This document shows positions 1 to 11,674 of a DNA stretch of 64,000 bases, piece after piece. Every line of letters starts with the position of its first letter. Positions within the stretch are counted from its first letter, which is position 1. The DNA comes from Alisma plantago-aquatica (taxonomy: Eukaryota > Streptophyta > Magnoliopsida > Alismatales > Alismataceae). Made by a program: the position numbers and the translations under genes. The stretch is taken from assembly GCA_963693085.1 (NCBI GenBank), contig OY856412.1, positions 964,996,281-965,060,280 on the forward strand. Direction: 5' to 3'. Below the pieces are notes generated by a model. It ran no database searches, had not been told where the DNA came from, and worked only from the letters and a program-made list of their open reading frames with translations.

Positions 1-1416
1 AACAAAAGGAAATATATGCAATTTTAGTCCAAAACTCTTTTTGACTTGTTTGGTTGATTTGAAAAGTTGATGATAAAACGAGGCCTTTAATTAATTATCT
101 CTTCCACTATTTTAGTTCAAATTGATAGCCCTCACCATCAATTCGGAAGATTGCATCGTACAACCTTCTAGTGGGCAAGATCCTGAAATCCTCTAAGTCA
201 TGGACCAGCTAGGGCTGTCACCCAAAACATAGATCTCTCAGGTAGGCAACTCTTGCTAATTGCATCATATGCAACTCTTGATAAGATGTCATATGCAACT
301 CCTTGCCATGATCATCTCCATGCCTCAAGGTACTATATCCCATCTAGATCACCTTGTTAAGTCCAACCCAAAGCAAACACGATGAATGTGCACCCTGCTA
401 GGGCAGACCCACACATTCATCCTTCACGCTTCCACGATATAGACAGTGCACCACGCTAGGGCGTGCCCACACTTGGTCGATCAATCTTTTCACGTGTGTC
501 GCGTTTGGAAGGCATCTAAAACTTAATATTTAATGAGGGATTTGGTTTTTATATACATATACATATCCAATCACCACAATACATAGTACGTATCATATAC
601 ATGCTATATCCCACAGAAACATGCAAAACGATAAAAGTGATGATTATGGCCATCCTAATGTGATTCCTCGAGCCAAGAGGAATCACGGTCATCTAGGTCT
701 ACATCACATACAACCTGTACAAGATGAACTCTGTGCTTTGCCTTCGGATTAGATCAACTCATCACATGATTGACTTGCTCGTTCTGGCCCGGTCGTCTGG
801 GTGCCACCAGCCGATCGGTTGGCTCCTCCAACCGATCGGTTCGCCCGGTCATCGTGCATCTCATCATGGCCGCCACCTGCTCGTCTCGCTCCTCGAACTG
901 GTCATCAAACGATCGGTTCACTCCTTCAACCGATCGTCTGGAACGTCAACTAATCGGTTCACGCCTTGAACCAATCATCTCAGCTGTCGTCAGGATGTCT
1001 GCCGTTCTTTGACATAATAGGAAATAAAATCTATCCTAATTTTACATTGCTTAAAAGGGAAACCCCAAGTTACATTCGAGGGGAGAAAAGGTAGGAAAGA
1101 ATCTCGAATTATTTCGAGTTACATCAGGAATAGGAGAAGGAAGATCGGTGTGCAGACTGAGATGCAAGCAACCACAGACAACCATACATAGATAGGGTTT
1201 ATTGGCTATAACCACACTATACATCCACCACAAAACTCGTTTAAGGGCGACGCGTATCGAGTGCATTAACAATACATATCATATATGTAATTGGGATTTG
1301 TGGATTTAGGATTGGACATGCATAAAGCCAATTTTATTCGCATCGTATGCAATAAATAAAGGTGACAAACCAAAATCGATCATATTGATATTCCTAAAAT
1401 ATAGAGAAGTTGACGT
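1..1416 (-). mobile_element. Untranslated leader of Angela-type copia element Cop-1
   Basis: Read on the minus strand from the primer-binding site at 1,417-1,430, this stretch matches the leader of Cop-2 (5,510-6,926) block by block: the start after the PBS, the block around 1,040-1,140 (matching 5,820-5,890), the block around 500-545 (matching 6,405-6,430) and the last 60 bases (matching 6,860-6,920, just before gag). Gag of Cop-1 should therefore begin just left of the window. Around 810-970 there are repeats of the palindrome AACCGATCGGTT and variants. The short open frames here have no recognisable product and are taken as chance. Confidence 0.8.
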
Positions 1417-1430
1417 GGATCTGATACCAC
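1417..1430 (-). other. Primer-binding site, Cop-1 (minus strand)
   Basis: The minus strand reads GTGGTATCAGATC, close to the initiator-methionine tRNA primer site (TGGTATCAGAGC) used by plant copia elements. It lies directly beside the LTR end at 1,431, which fixes the LTR boundary and the minus orientation. Confidence 0.85.
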
Positions 1431-1985
1431 TGTTGGGTTTTAGGGGAGGCAGAGAAGGCAGCGGAAACAAAAAAATTTCTCCCCAAACCCCGAATAAGGA
1501 AACGCGTCAACGTCTATATAATAGGAAAGGATGGTTTGTGGAATCATGCCTTGTCCTGAGGCTTTCTCGGCGACAATACCTCGCACCTTGCGTAGTCTTC
1601 ACCTCCGATCTTGGACGGTGTCTGTGCAGCTCCTGGTCGCATCGGGACTGACGACTCCTCCTCTCACCGGACTGTCGGGGTTGAAAGTTGTTCTCCTGAG
1701 CGGCAGAAACCTCCCGCCTCTGAAGTAGTCTACACGGACCACCTGGAACTCCACACTCCTTGTCCCACAAGGAATTGGAAGGAGTCACACCCTCCTGTTG
1801 ACGTACTAGTCACCAACACACTCTCCTGCTGCTAGTTGCAACTACAGTTGCCTTTCCCTTGTTGCACCTCCCTTTGCGGGTAGCACTTGCTAGGGCTTTC
1901 TCTTGGTTACCAAAACCAGAGAGAACGACAACTTTGCAGAGCAACTGGCTTGCACTGAGTTGTACTTTGAGAAGCCCCCAATACC

Positions 1986-2001
1986 CCTATATATATAGGA
2001 G
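1986..2001 (-). promoter_or_regulatory. TATA box of Cop-1 LTR promoter
   Basis: The minus strand reads CCTATATATATAGG. The corresponding places in the sister LTRs also hold TATA boxes (4,995-5,003 plus; 8,421-8,430 minus), each just downstream of a repeat array, as expected at the U3/R junction. Confidence 0.65.
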
Positions 2002-2094
2002 GGTCATGGGACAGGATCCTCTATCCCGGGCAATGTGGGACTAAAAGTAGGAGTAGAAGGGTTCGAGATTTTCCACAAAAACAACCAACTCGCA

Positions 2095-2495
2095 ACCTGA
2101 ACCGATCATTTCACAACTGAAACGGTCGGTTGGGGATCTGAGCCGGTCGGTTGACACTCAACTGATCGGTTGGGACCCATGAGCCGGTCGGTTCACTTTC
2201 TGAACTGATCGGTTCGTGGTCCTGATCAGTTCCCGATTGACTTTCCAACTTTTGTTTCTAATTGGTATCAAATACCAATCCTTGTTCCAATCAAATTGGG
2301 CAAGTGAAACGAAAGGAAAATTCTCACCAATCTTACTTTCCCAACTTGCCCGTTGCAACAGTTGAACCGATTGTTTCAACACTTGAAGCAATTGTTCACC
2401 CTGTCCTTGAGCTGATCGACTCAACACTTGAGCCGACCGGTTCACCAAGTTGAGCCGATCGGTTCATCTCATGAGCCGATCGGTTGGGAGTGCAG
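2095..2495. repeat. Palindromic AACCGATCGGTT-type repeat array in LTR U3
   Basis: Many near-copies of a self-complementary 12-mer (AACCGATCGGTT and GAGCCGATCGGTTC variants) are spaced roughly 20-25 bp apart, just upstream of the LTR TATA box. The same kind of array occurs in Cop-2's LTR (4,560-4,920), more degenerately in Cop-3's LTR (8,540-8,890), and in both leaders (810-970; 6,040-6,175). Position suggests an enhancer or a factor-binding array; function is not shown. Confidence 0.75.
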
Positions 2496-3677
2496 ATTGT
2501 GCAGAATCAGTCAATTGCAGTTTCAATCAATTCGATACTCTAATCAATCAGTCCAACACCTTGAACACTATGATTTTGAGCTATCAATCAATTGAGTGTT
2601 TAATTGAACTACTAAACTCCTTTAGTAATCAATCTAAACATTGTTTGTGGATAAAACTCCTCTTCCAGGTTAAATCCTATGTGTGTGACCCTGTAGGTCC
2701 ATTTCACGTTGTCAGTGAAAGTCCATAACACTTATGACTTCACAAGCAAAGAGCGGTGCCTAGTCACACATCAGTGCTACCCAAGTGAAAGTAGAAAGTT
2801 GGAGAACAACTTTCAATCCTACAATCTGTGAATGGTGTTACAGTGAATGTATAATTCCTTTGTCACTGATATCCCGAATGAACTCGAGGCATGGAACAGT
2901 CATCATGTCAACGTTCATTCACTTTCTTGATCTCAGAGTAGATTGAACGAGATATGTATGGCATCAATATCACATACTGATTCACACATGCGTGCGCACG
3001 CCTATCTCAATCCTACTCATCAAGTGGCCTTGGATATCAAACTCCTTCAGGAGGGACAAATCCCATATCTATCACTCACCCCTCAAAAGCCCCATGTGTC
3101 AAAGCCACCCAATCACCATCTTTATAACAGCCCATGTTTTAGGAATGTGTTTGATGATGTCAAAGTGTGCCCAACGACATGTGTTGAGTGTAGTGATTTT
3201 AGGTCAAAGAATCACACTCACCACCATCACTGTGAGTATTGACTATGACTACCATGTCATGGTTCCATGTGTCAAACTCACGGTGGGTCTGTCCGGTACA
3301 CTTGCTCTCTAACAAGTACCTATGTGTTTGGTTTGATATCTCTATATCATGACTAATGAGATTATGTCATCAACCAACACCGCAATCTAGTCTTGTGTGT
3401 CATTGCTGTCTATCTACCTTCCACAATGACATCCGTCCAGGGACATAACAAGAATGTACAAACTCTTAGCATCTGTATGATCTCATCGTTCAGGTCCTCA
3501 ACCTGAAAGCATACGTCATTGAGTACTGTCATTCTCTAGACATTCAATCTGTTCTATCACTATCTCATATGATTGAACCAGAAAGAATTGGAAGCTTTCC
3601 TTTGATGTTTATCAAATCAATCTTAATGTATCCCATCAATCATCCCATGATTGGCTCTCAGGGCATACATACCAACA

Positions 3678-5496
3678 CATATGTATGATAAGAGTGTATA
3701 CATTCTTGTTATGTCCATAAATAGATGTTACTATGGAAGAAAAATAGACAATAGTAATAGATAAGACTAGAGTTTGTGTTGGTTGATGTAATAATCTCAT
3801 TAGTCATGATATGTGATATCAAATCAAACACATAGGTACTTGTTAGAGAACAATGTATTGGAAAGACCCACCTTGAGAGTGATACATGGAGAACATGGAA
3901 TAGTAGTCAGAATCATCACTCATAATGATAGTGGTGATTGTAGTTCTTAGACTTGAAGTCACTACACTCATCACATGTTGTTCAATGTATTTTAACATCA
4001 TCCAATACAACCATGAATAAGGGTTGCCATAACGGTGATGCTCATGTGCATTGTGACACATGGGTATTGAGTGTGAGTGATGTAGATGGGATGTGTCCCT
4101 TCTACAGGAGATTGATATCCAGGCCACTTTATAAGCGAGACTGAGAAATGTATGTCCATACTCATGTGACTCAATATGTTATATGTGAGCTCATATGCAT
4201 CTCATACAGTTTGGTCTAGTTCAAGGAACATTGATTGAACATTGAAAAGGATGATGATTACACACCTCGAGTTCAATATGGATATCAATGACAAAGGAAC
4301 TATACGATCATAGTAACACTGATATGGATTGTAGGTTGATGTTGTTCTCCAACTTTCCATTTACTTAAATAGCAATGATGTATATCTAGATACCAATCAT
4401 TGCTTGTGATGTCATAAGTTGGTTATGGACATTCATTACCTAAGTAACTTGGGACCTATAGGGTTACATGCATAGTATGTACTTGGAATAGGAGTTTATT
4501 CATGAATTGTGTTTAACTTGACTACTAAAGTGTTTAGGTATTCAATTTGAATACCAGTGGTTGAAAATCGGCTGACTGAACTATGAACCGACTAGTTCAA
4601 GTATTGAACTGATTAAGATGAAGTGTTAGGTCAATTTAAACCAGATTGGCTGAGTTGGGGCATGAACTGACCGGTTCACTTAGTGAACTGACCCGTTCAT
4701 GGTCTAAATTGACCAATTCAACTTTTGAACCCCCTGGTTCAATGATCAATTCGATTGGATCAAGGATTGATGTTGATGTCATGTTGTTCATTAATCGAAT
4801 ATTAAATGTCGATACAATTCTGAATAGGAAACATGGTGAAATGACCAATTCAAGGGTTGAACCGGTTGACTCACATGTAAACTGATCAGTTCAGCTGTGA
4901 ACTGACTGGTTCATGGTTTGCAAGTTCTAAGAAATTCATGGAATTATGTCTCTTTGAGTCTCGCTCAAAATAGAATTCTTGATCCTGGCCCTCCTATAAA
5001 TAGAGGGACAGTTGAGACTTTCCAGAGACACAACAATTCTCTCTGACAAGTTGTCGTGGAGCCCGAGCAAGTCCTACTTGTAAAAGGGAGGGAAAACAAG
5101 GGAGAGACAACACGGGAGAGTAAATCAACCCTAGCATGTTGACGTTTGAAGGGATAATTCCTTCTTGTTGGCTTTGGTAACGCAACTTGGAGTTCCCGAT
5201 GGTCCGCATGGACTAATATAGAGGCAAGGAGGCCTTTGTCACCCTCTAGGAGGACGTCGTCAACCGCCGTTCATGGTGTTGTACCAGGAGGTCATTATTG
5301 ACGACTGCTTGAGTACTACTTGAACAAGAAGCATGTTGTTGCAAGGTATAGTCGTTGGACTTGCTCCAGGACTAGGTACATATCTTGCAACCTTCCTTCC
5401 TAGATACATTATTATTGACACAATCTCGTTGGTTAGGGAATTAGGCATTAAAATTTTTGTTTCTATTTTCGTATTTGTCGCACAGATTTCCCAATA
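3678..5496 (+). mobile_element. 5' LTR of Cop-2, truncated at its left end
   Basis: Plus-strand copy of the Angela-type LTR. It aligns with the reverse complement of 1,431-3,470, including the blocks ATTCTTGTTATGTCC, GTTGGTTGATG and the region around the TATA box (4,995-5,003). Roughly the first 200 bp of the LTR are missing: they should lie to the left of Cop-1, which appears to have inserted here. It ends CCCAATA at 5,496 (expected CCCAACA), directly followed by a primer-binding site. Repeats of the AACCGATCGGTT type, much degraded, lie at 4,560-4,920. Confidence 0.85.
4995..5003 (+). promoter_or_regulatory. TATA box of Cop-2 LTR promoter
   Basis: TATAAATAG in a short context shared with the sister LTRs (GGCCCTCCTATAAATAG), about 500 bp before the LTR end. 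Transcription would run right, into the leader and gag. Confidence 0.7.
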
Positions 5497-5497
5497 G

Positions 5498-5509
5498 TGG
5501 TATTAGAGC
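5498..5509 (+). other. Primer-binding site, Cop-2
   Basis: TGGTATTAGAGC, one mismatch from the initiator-methionine tRNA primer site, directly after the LTR end. Confidence 0.88.
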
Positions 5510-5923
5510 AACGTCAATTTGCGGTATATCTGGATTTAAATTAATATAATCAGATTTATTTTATTTTATAGAATCTAAATATTAAAATATTAATGTGCAT
5601 ATCCAATTCAATACCACATATGGTCCCTATATATATGATATGATATATATGTGCAATTTACATGTGTCACCCTAAAATTAGTTTTGATGGTGGATGGTAG
5701 CATGGTTATGGCTGATGACCCCTAGATCTTTGTGCTTAGTTGGATAGTTGTTATTCCTATTTTATCTTGGTTTGCATATCGAGCCTCTTTCTCCTTTTCC
5801 ATATGAAAAAGTATTAACTATTTCCTTCTTATGCTCCCCTCGAATGTAACTCGAGGTTTCCCTATTACAATGTAATATGTTTAGGATAGTTTTCCCTGTT
5901 ATGGAAAAGAAGATGTTCAACAC

Positions 5924-6000
5924 CAGATGAACCATATATTCTAAAAGATGAACCATCTATTCTAAAAGATGAACCATCTATTCTAAAAGATGAACCATGA
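5924..6000. repeat. 21-bp tandem repeat, about 3.6 copies
   Basis: The unit AGATGAACCATCTATTCTAAA is repeated with one or two changes. It is not seen in the Cop-1 leader, so it arose in this copy. Confidence 0.9.
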
Positions 6001-6370
6001 GGCTGGAGGACCGAGGAGGACAAACTACAGGAGGATTTGAACCGATTAGTTGATTGCCCAACCGATCGACTGGAGGTTACATACATCATTTGGACCAAAG
6101 ACTAGACGGTCAATTTGTTAGACCAACCAACCAGGAGGCCAATTGATCAGTTCTAGTATTGAACCGATCGACCCAGACTAGTTCCAGCATAGATATTCAT
6201 CAACAATAGGTTGCTACATATGATGCAAACTTTAGGTGATAAGTAATTCCTTATGGATCCAAGTAATTATAGTAGTATGGTCATAACCATTGCTTGTGTT
6301 TTATAATTGCATTTTTGTTTGCAGATATAGTGTATATATGATACATATTAGTATGTGGTGATTGAATATG

Positions 6371-6399
6371 CATATATATATATATATATATATATATAA
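6371..6399. repeat. TA dinucleotide microsatellite
   Basis: About 14 uninterrupted TA units. Confidence 0.95.
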
Positions 6400-6926
6400 T
6401 CTCTCCATAAAAATTAAGCCTTAGATGCTTTCCTCAAGCAGTACACATGAAAATCTTGATCAACCAAGCATAGGTAATGCCAAACTATGGTGTGTCGTCC
6501 ATATCGTGGAAGTGTGATGGTAGATATGTAGATTTTCCAAAGTAGGGTACATATTCTATTGTGTTGGCATTTGGTTCAGGTTTAACAAGGTGATCTTAAT
6601 GAGATTAAGTACCTAGAAGCATGGATATGGATTGTGACAAGGAGTTGTGCACCCCATCTATCCAAGAGTTGCATGAGATGTAGTTGATCTATCTAAATAG
6701 TCAAGTTGTGGATGATCAGCCAAAGCTGACTCATGATTTGATGAAATATAGAATTTGGTTCACTAGAAGGTTGTACACTGCAATCTTCTGAATTGGTAGT
6801 GAGGGTTGTCAATTTAAACAAAATAGTGGGAGTGATAATTAATTAAAAGACTTATTAATATCATCAAACTTTCCAAATCAAATCAAAAAGTTTTTGACAA
6901 AATTGCAAATTTCTTTGTAGAATTTG

Positions 6927-7776
6927 ATGGCAAAAACAAACATGTATTCTTTGCAATTGGTCCTTGAGAAGGACAAGTTGAACGTGAACAACTTCCATGG
7001 CTGGTTATGAATGTTGAGAATCATTATCAGTCAAGAGTGCAAGCTCTATGTCCTAGAGACACCAGACCTAGATGAACCTACTCTCACTGTGCCTAAGGCT
7101 GACATGGATGCTTACAAGAAGCACTCGAAAGATGTTGTGGATGTCAAGTGCCTCATGTTCTTCTCCATGAACTATGAGTTGCAGAGATAGCATAAGAACT
7201 TGGATGTTATTGAGATGGTAACACATCTTAAGAAACATGTATCAAGATTAGGTAAGACAAGAGAGATATGATGTTTAAAAGGCATTGTTCAAGTGCAATG
7301 TAGCTGAAGGAGATCCCGTAGGTTCTCATACACTCAAGATGATTGGGTATGTTGAGAACCTTGCTAGACTAAAATTTCCCTTGGGTGAAGAGTTGGCCAC
7401 ATATCTGATTTAGCAATTACTGCCAGAATCGTGCAGCCAGTTTGTCATGGACATGAATGATTTTGACAAGACGTTTTTAGAATTACTTGGCATTATGGGG
7501 ATAGATAAAGTGTAGAGGAAGAAGGACAAACCTAAATTGGTGATGATGATCAATATAGGGAATTCCAAGGGTAAAGGAAAAGCTAAGAAGAGTTCTAAAG
7601 CTAGCCAAAAACCAACTTCTTCTGCATAGAAAGCTAAGGGAGGAGTAAATAAGGAAGGGAAGTGCCACCACAATCACCAACTTGGAGACTAGAAAAGGAA
7701 TTGTCCTCTTTACATAGAGGAACTCAGGAAGAAGAAAGAGATAGAGATCTCTACTTCAGCACCCAAGAAGAAGTAA
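6927..7776 (+). pseudogene. Gag pseudogene of Angela-type copia (Cop-2)
   Basis: The ATG at 6,927 opens a frame reading VLEKDKLNVNNFHGWL, the hallmark start of Angela gag (UBN2/Retrotran_gag family, capsid protein that packages the RNA). Further matching pieces follow: a capsid region with LETPDLDEPT (near 7,045) and LKFPLGEELATYL (near 7,365), a lysine-rich stretch with GKGKAKK (near 7,565), and a degraded zinc knuckle (KCHHNHQLGD, then KRNCPLY; the CCHC spacing is broken). Stops occur within the first 30 codons (TGA after GWL) and several times later, plus apparent frameshifts, so no capsid is made. The homology stops near 7,765; pol of this element is absent because Cop-3's LTR follows. 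Confidence 0.85.
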
Positions 7777-7809
7777 TCTAGAACTATACAGAGCAAGGGT
7801 TGATGCCAC

Positions 7810-9969
7810 TATTGTCAGAATCTTGTAGGGAAATACAACATCAGTTAGGCAACAAAAACTAAAATTTTACTAACATATTTCCCATTAACCAGTGGATCTC
7901 ATCAATAACTATGCAATAGAAAGGATGATTTCACGAAGATATACCTGGTCCTGGAGCAAGTCCGGTGATAATCCTCATCGATGTAGATGTGCACTCTGTC
8001 TTGGACAGTGTCTGTAAATCCTAGTTGCACTGGGACTCATCTGACTACTCCTTCAAGAATAGCAGACTTGAATGTCATCGTCTACATCAGCACCTCTCCT
8101 CATGGACTGCTGGATGATGATGTCCTCCTTAGCGACGGGCAAAGGCCATCTCACCTCTAGAGAAGTCCACACGGACCAACTAGAACTCATGTCTTCATGT
8201 TAGAACAAACAGGAAATATTTGTCCCTCCTGTTGGTGTACTAGTCACCAACCCACTCTCACACAACAATGATCCTTAGTTGTTTCTCTCCCTTTCTATCC
8301 CTCACTAGTCGGGTAGGACTTGCCTGAGCTCTCTTGGTTACCACAACCAGAGAGGATAACAATTGTCAGAGCACTAATTCTCAATCATCTATTTTGTGCT
8401 CTAGGAAGCTCATACCCCTGTATTTATAATCAGGGTTAGGGCCAGGGCTCCCAGTATGTGCGGGAGTGGAAGAGACCAGAAGATCTCAAATTTTTACAAC
8501 AATTTTGGAAACTTCATAGACTGTGATGGCCAAAATGGTCAGCTGGAAACCCACAAAGGTGTTGAGCCATGAGACGTTCATCTTGCACTGTGAGACGCTC
8601 GTTTTGTATTTTCCCAATTTTGTACATATTTCAATAATTCAATTCCAATTAGTGCACGTCATGAAGTCAACACCAATCCTCGATGCAATCAAATTGCACC
8701 CCTGAAATGATCGTTTCATGCAAGTGAGATGGGTATCTCACACCACTTGAGATAGTCATCTCGTACAAGCAAGACAGACTTCTCATAGGCCGGGTGAGGC
8801 TGAATTCCAGCCAATGCACAATACAATCATCTTGATGCTCCAAACGACCATCTCAACACTTGAACTTATCATTTGGCAATCCAGATAGTTGATTTATTAC
8901 ATGAATTGAATACCTAAACACTTTAGTAATCAATCCAATCATCATTCAAGATCAAACACCTCTTCTATATGAGTTCCTATGTGTGTGACCCTATAGGTCC
9001 CATGTTACGTTGGCAGTGAATGTCCATAACAACTTGTGACATCACAAGCAATGAGCAGTGTGTAGTCACACATCATTGATACCCAAGGAAATGGAAAGTT
9101 GGAGAACAACTTCAACCTACAATATGTGTATGGTGTTATAGTGTTTGTATATTTCCATTTTCATTGATATCCATATTGAACTCGAGGCATGGATCTATCA
9201 TCCTCTTCAAGATTCAATCTATGTTTCTTGCTATAGCATACTGTATGAGATATGTATAAGCTCAATATCATATATTGACTCACACATACATGGCCATGCA
9301 TTTCTCAGTCTCGCTAACTCAAGTGGCCTTGGATATTATACTCTCATAGGAGGGACAAATCTCATCTGTATCACTCATGGTCAATCCCCTTGTGTCATAG
9401 TCACCCAATCATCACCTTTATAACAACCCATGTTTCAGGATTGTGTTTGATAATGTAAAAGCGTACTGAACGACATGTGATGAGTGCATTGATTTCAGGT
9501 CTAAGAACCAAAAACACTACCAGCACTATAAGACATGGTTTTGACTTACTTAGTTAAGGTTTCCATGTATCACTCTTATGGTGGTATGTTCAGTACATTG
9601 TTCTCTAACATGTATCTATGTGCTTGGCTTGATATCGTCATTTCTTGACTAATGAGATTTTGTCATCAACCAACTCACACACTAATACTATGTGTTATTG
9701 ATGTCAATTTATCTTCCATAACTGATAAGGGTCATAATAATAATGCAAATACAATTAATGTTCGTATGATCTCATTATTCAGGTCCTCAACCTGAAGACA
9801 TATGTCATTGAGTAATATCATTCTCTAGACATTTAGTATGTTATTTCATAATCTCAAAAGTGAATAAACAAAATAAATTGGAAGCTTGCCTTAATTGATA
9901 ATCAAACCATTTACAAGTTATGTCATTACAATCATCATATGATTGGCTCTCTGGGCATACATACTAATA
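7810..9969 (-). mobile_element. 3' LTR of Cop-3 (Angela-type copia)
   Basis: Third copy of the LTR, minus orientation. It matches 1,431-3,677 in order: the block around the 'disused' promoter end (7,980-8,290 with 1,600-1,830), TATA at 8,421-8,430, the block 8,960-9,100 with 2,660-2,800, and the right end GGGCATACATACTAATA at 9,969. The TG start is mutated (TATTAG instead of TGTTGG). A purine tract adjoins the right edge, showing it is the 3' LTR of the minus-strand polyprotein at 9,985-13,290. A PBS-like GTGGCATCA (minus, 7,801-7,809) also adjoins the left edge, which is unexpected for a 3' LTR. Confidence 0.85.
8421..8430 (-). promoter_or_regulatory. TATA box of Cop-3 LTR
   Basis: The minus strand reads ATTATAAATA at the position of the TATA boxes in the two sister LTRs. 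Confidence 0.55.
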
Positions 9970-9984
9970 GACTCCCACTCGCAC
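9970..9984 (-). other. Polypurine tract of Cop-3
   Basis: The minus strand reads GTGCGAGTGGGAGTC immediately before the LTR start. A GAGTGGGAG-type tract at this spot is usual for Angela/BARE elements and primes plus-strand DNA synthesis. Confidence 0.8.
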
Positions 9985-10870
9985 TTAGAGCCAATCACCC
10001 ACGAATCTTATTCTGAGTGACCTAGCATGACCATCATTCTTCAGCTGTGAAAATGCTTTAGTCAAGGGATCGGCAATGTTGTTCTCAGTTGGTACTATGC
10101 AAATCTTTACATATCCTCGTTGTACAATCTCTCGTATGAGATGATACTGCCTTTGTATATGCTTTGAGCACTGATGTGATCTAGGTTCCTTAGCTTGTAC
10201 AATAGCTCCATTTTTTTCACAATATAGCTCAAGTGTGTCACTGATGCTTGGAACGACCTCAAGTTTAGAAATCAACTTCTTGATCCATACAGCCTCCTTT
10301 ACTCCATTTGATGCATAAATATACTCGACCTCCGTTGTAGAATCATCAATTGTATCTTGTTTGCAACTCTTCCAACTTACATCTCTATTGTTTAGGCAAA
10401 CTAGGAATCATGATTGTGATTTGTAATCATCTTTGTCAGTCTATAAGCTTGCGTCGGTGTAACCTCTTACAACCAACTCTTCCTCTCCATCGTAGACCAA
10501 AAACTGATCCATAGTTCTTCTCAAGTACTTGAGCATGTTCTTTATGACTGTCCAGTGAGCATCACTTGGATCTGACTGATATTTGCTCATCATGCTCAGG
10601 GCATACGAGACATCTAGGCAGGTGTACAACATTGCATACATGATGGATCTTATTGCTGATGAATATGGAAGCATACTCATGTGCTTCCTTTAATGGGGAC
10701 ATTGAACTTTAGATATGGTAACTCCATGTAGCATGGGCAGGTTTCCTCTCTTTGAGTTCTCCATGCTAAACTTCTTCAACACTTTGTCAATGTATGCGGT
10801 CTGACTTAGTCCAAGAAGCCTTCTTGATCTATCTCTATAGATCTTTATCCCCAAGATGTAGGATTCTTCT
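9985..10870 (-). pseudogene. Copia RNase H and C-terminal RT region (Cop-3)
   Basis: Minus-strand pieces match the end of a copia polyprotein. 10,441-10,680 reads as the connection region (MLPYSSAIRSIMYAML; HWTVIKNMLKYLRRT). 9,985-10,430 reads as RNase H: TTEVEY keeps the acidic residue, but the usual YCDNNGA is YCEKNGA, so one catalytic Asp is changed to Glu. The final block (PRSHQCSKHIQRQYHLIREI, then NNIADPLTKAFSQ) is diagnostic of copia. The frame ends RFVGDWL-stop at 9,985, next to the purine tract. Stops and frame changes between pieces make it non-functional. Confidence 0.9.
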
Positions 10871-10872
10871 CC

Positions 10873-11415
10873 CTAGCCCTTTGTAGAGAATGTATTTTCA
10901 AGCCATGTCTTTACCTTTTGTAATGTAGGAATGTCATTCACCATAAATAGCATGTCATCCACATACAATACAAGGAATATTACCATGCTCCCACTAACCT
11001 TCTTATACACACAAAGTTCATATTCATTTTGAACAAAACCAAACTCTTTGACTGTCTCATCAAAATGAAGATTCCATCTCAGATATGCTTGCTTCAATCC
11101 GTAGATTGACCTTTGTAGCTTATAGACTTTATTTGCAAAATTTGACTTTATAAAACCCTTAGGTTGTGTCATATACACATCCTCAACAAGATTATCATTA
11201 AGGAATGTGGTTTTAACATTCATTTGCCAAATTTCATAGTCATGATAAGATGCAATAGCAAGCATGATCCTGATGGACTTAACCATGATCACTGGAGAAA
11301 AGGTTTCTTCATAGTCAACACCTTGAACTTGTCTGAAACCCTTTGCAACCAATCTGCCCTTATAGGCTTGTACTTTTCCAACCATGTCGGTCTTCTTCTT
11401 GAAGACCCATTGCAC
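10873..11415 (-). pseudogene. Copia reverse transcriptase fragment (Cop-3)
   Basis: An open frame of 180 residues matches the RVT_2 family (copia reverse transcriptase, which copies element RNA into DNA in virus-like particles). Visible: QWVFKKKTD, YKGRLVAKGFRQVQGVDYEETFSPV, KLQRSIYGLKQAYLRWN and the catalytic YVDDM. The first catalytic block, usually DVKTAFLNG, reads NVKTTFLND, so an active-site Asp has become Asn. The frame is broken at both ends by frameshifts; neighbouring pieces continue at 11,447-11,674 upstream (QEPHRSNR, DEPISYQDAI) and 10,680 downstream. Confidence 0.92.
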
Positions 11416-11674
11416 CCTATGGGTTTTACCCCTTCAGGTGGATCCACTAAAGTCCATACTTTGTTGGTATACATGGATTACATCTCAGACTGATACCCTC
11501 AAGCCATTTCTCAAACTCTTCTCCCTTAATAGCATCTTGATAGGATATTGGCTCATCATCTATGACCAATTCAATACCTTCCTGAGTCATAAGATATCCA
11601 TATCTTTCAGGTTCAAGGTGTGTCCTATTAGATCTATGAGGTTCCTGTGTTACTTGAGAAATTTGAGATTTCAC

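Larger units (their letters stand above)
1431..3677 (-). mobile_element. 5' LTR of Cop-1 (Angela/BARE-type Ty1/copia)
   Basis: On the minus strand this LTR of about 2.25 kb begins TGTTGGTATGTATGCCC at 3,677 and ends CCCAACA at 1,431, so it has TG...CA ends; the first bases are typical of Angela/BARE LTRs. It is followed by the PBS. A TATA box lies near 1,988-1,999 (minus), with an array of AACCGATCGGTT-like palindromes just upstream (2,095-2,490). Homologous copies are at 3,678-5,496 (inverted) and 7,810-9,969 (same orientation). The right edge at 3,677 cuts into the LTR of Cop-2, so Cop-1 probably inserted into Cop-2; its other LTR is outside the window. Confidence 0.88.
5510..6926 (+). mobile_element. 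Untranslated leader of Cop-2
   Basis: About 1.4 kb between PBS and gag, homologous to the leader of Cop-1. It holds a 21-bp tandem repeat (5,924-6,000), degenerate AACCGATCGGTT palindromes (6,040-6,175) and a TA microsatellite (6,371-6,399). No coding sequence is evident. Confidence 0.8.
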
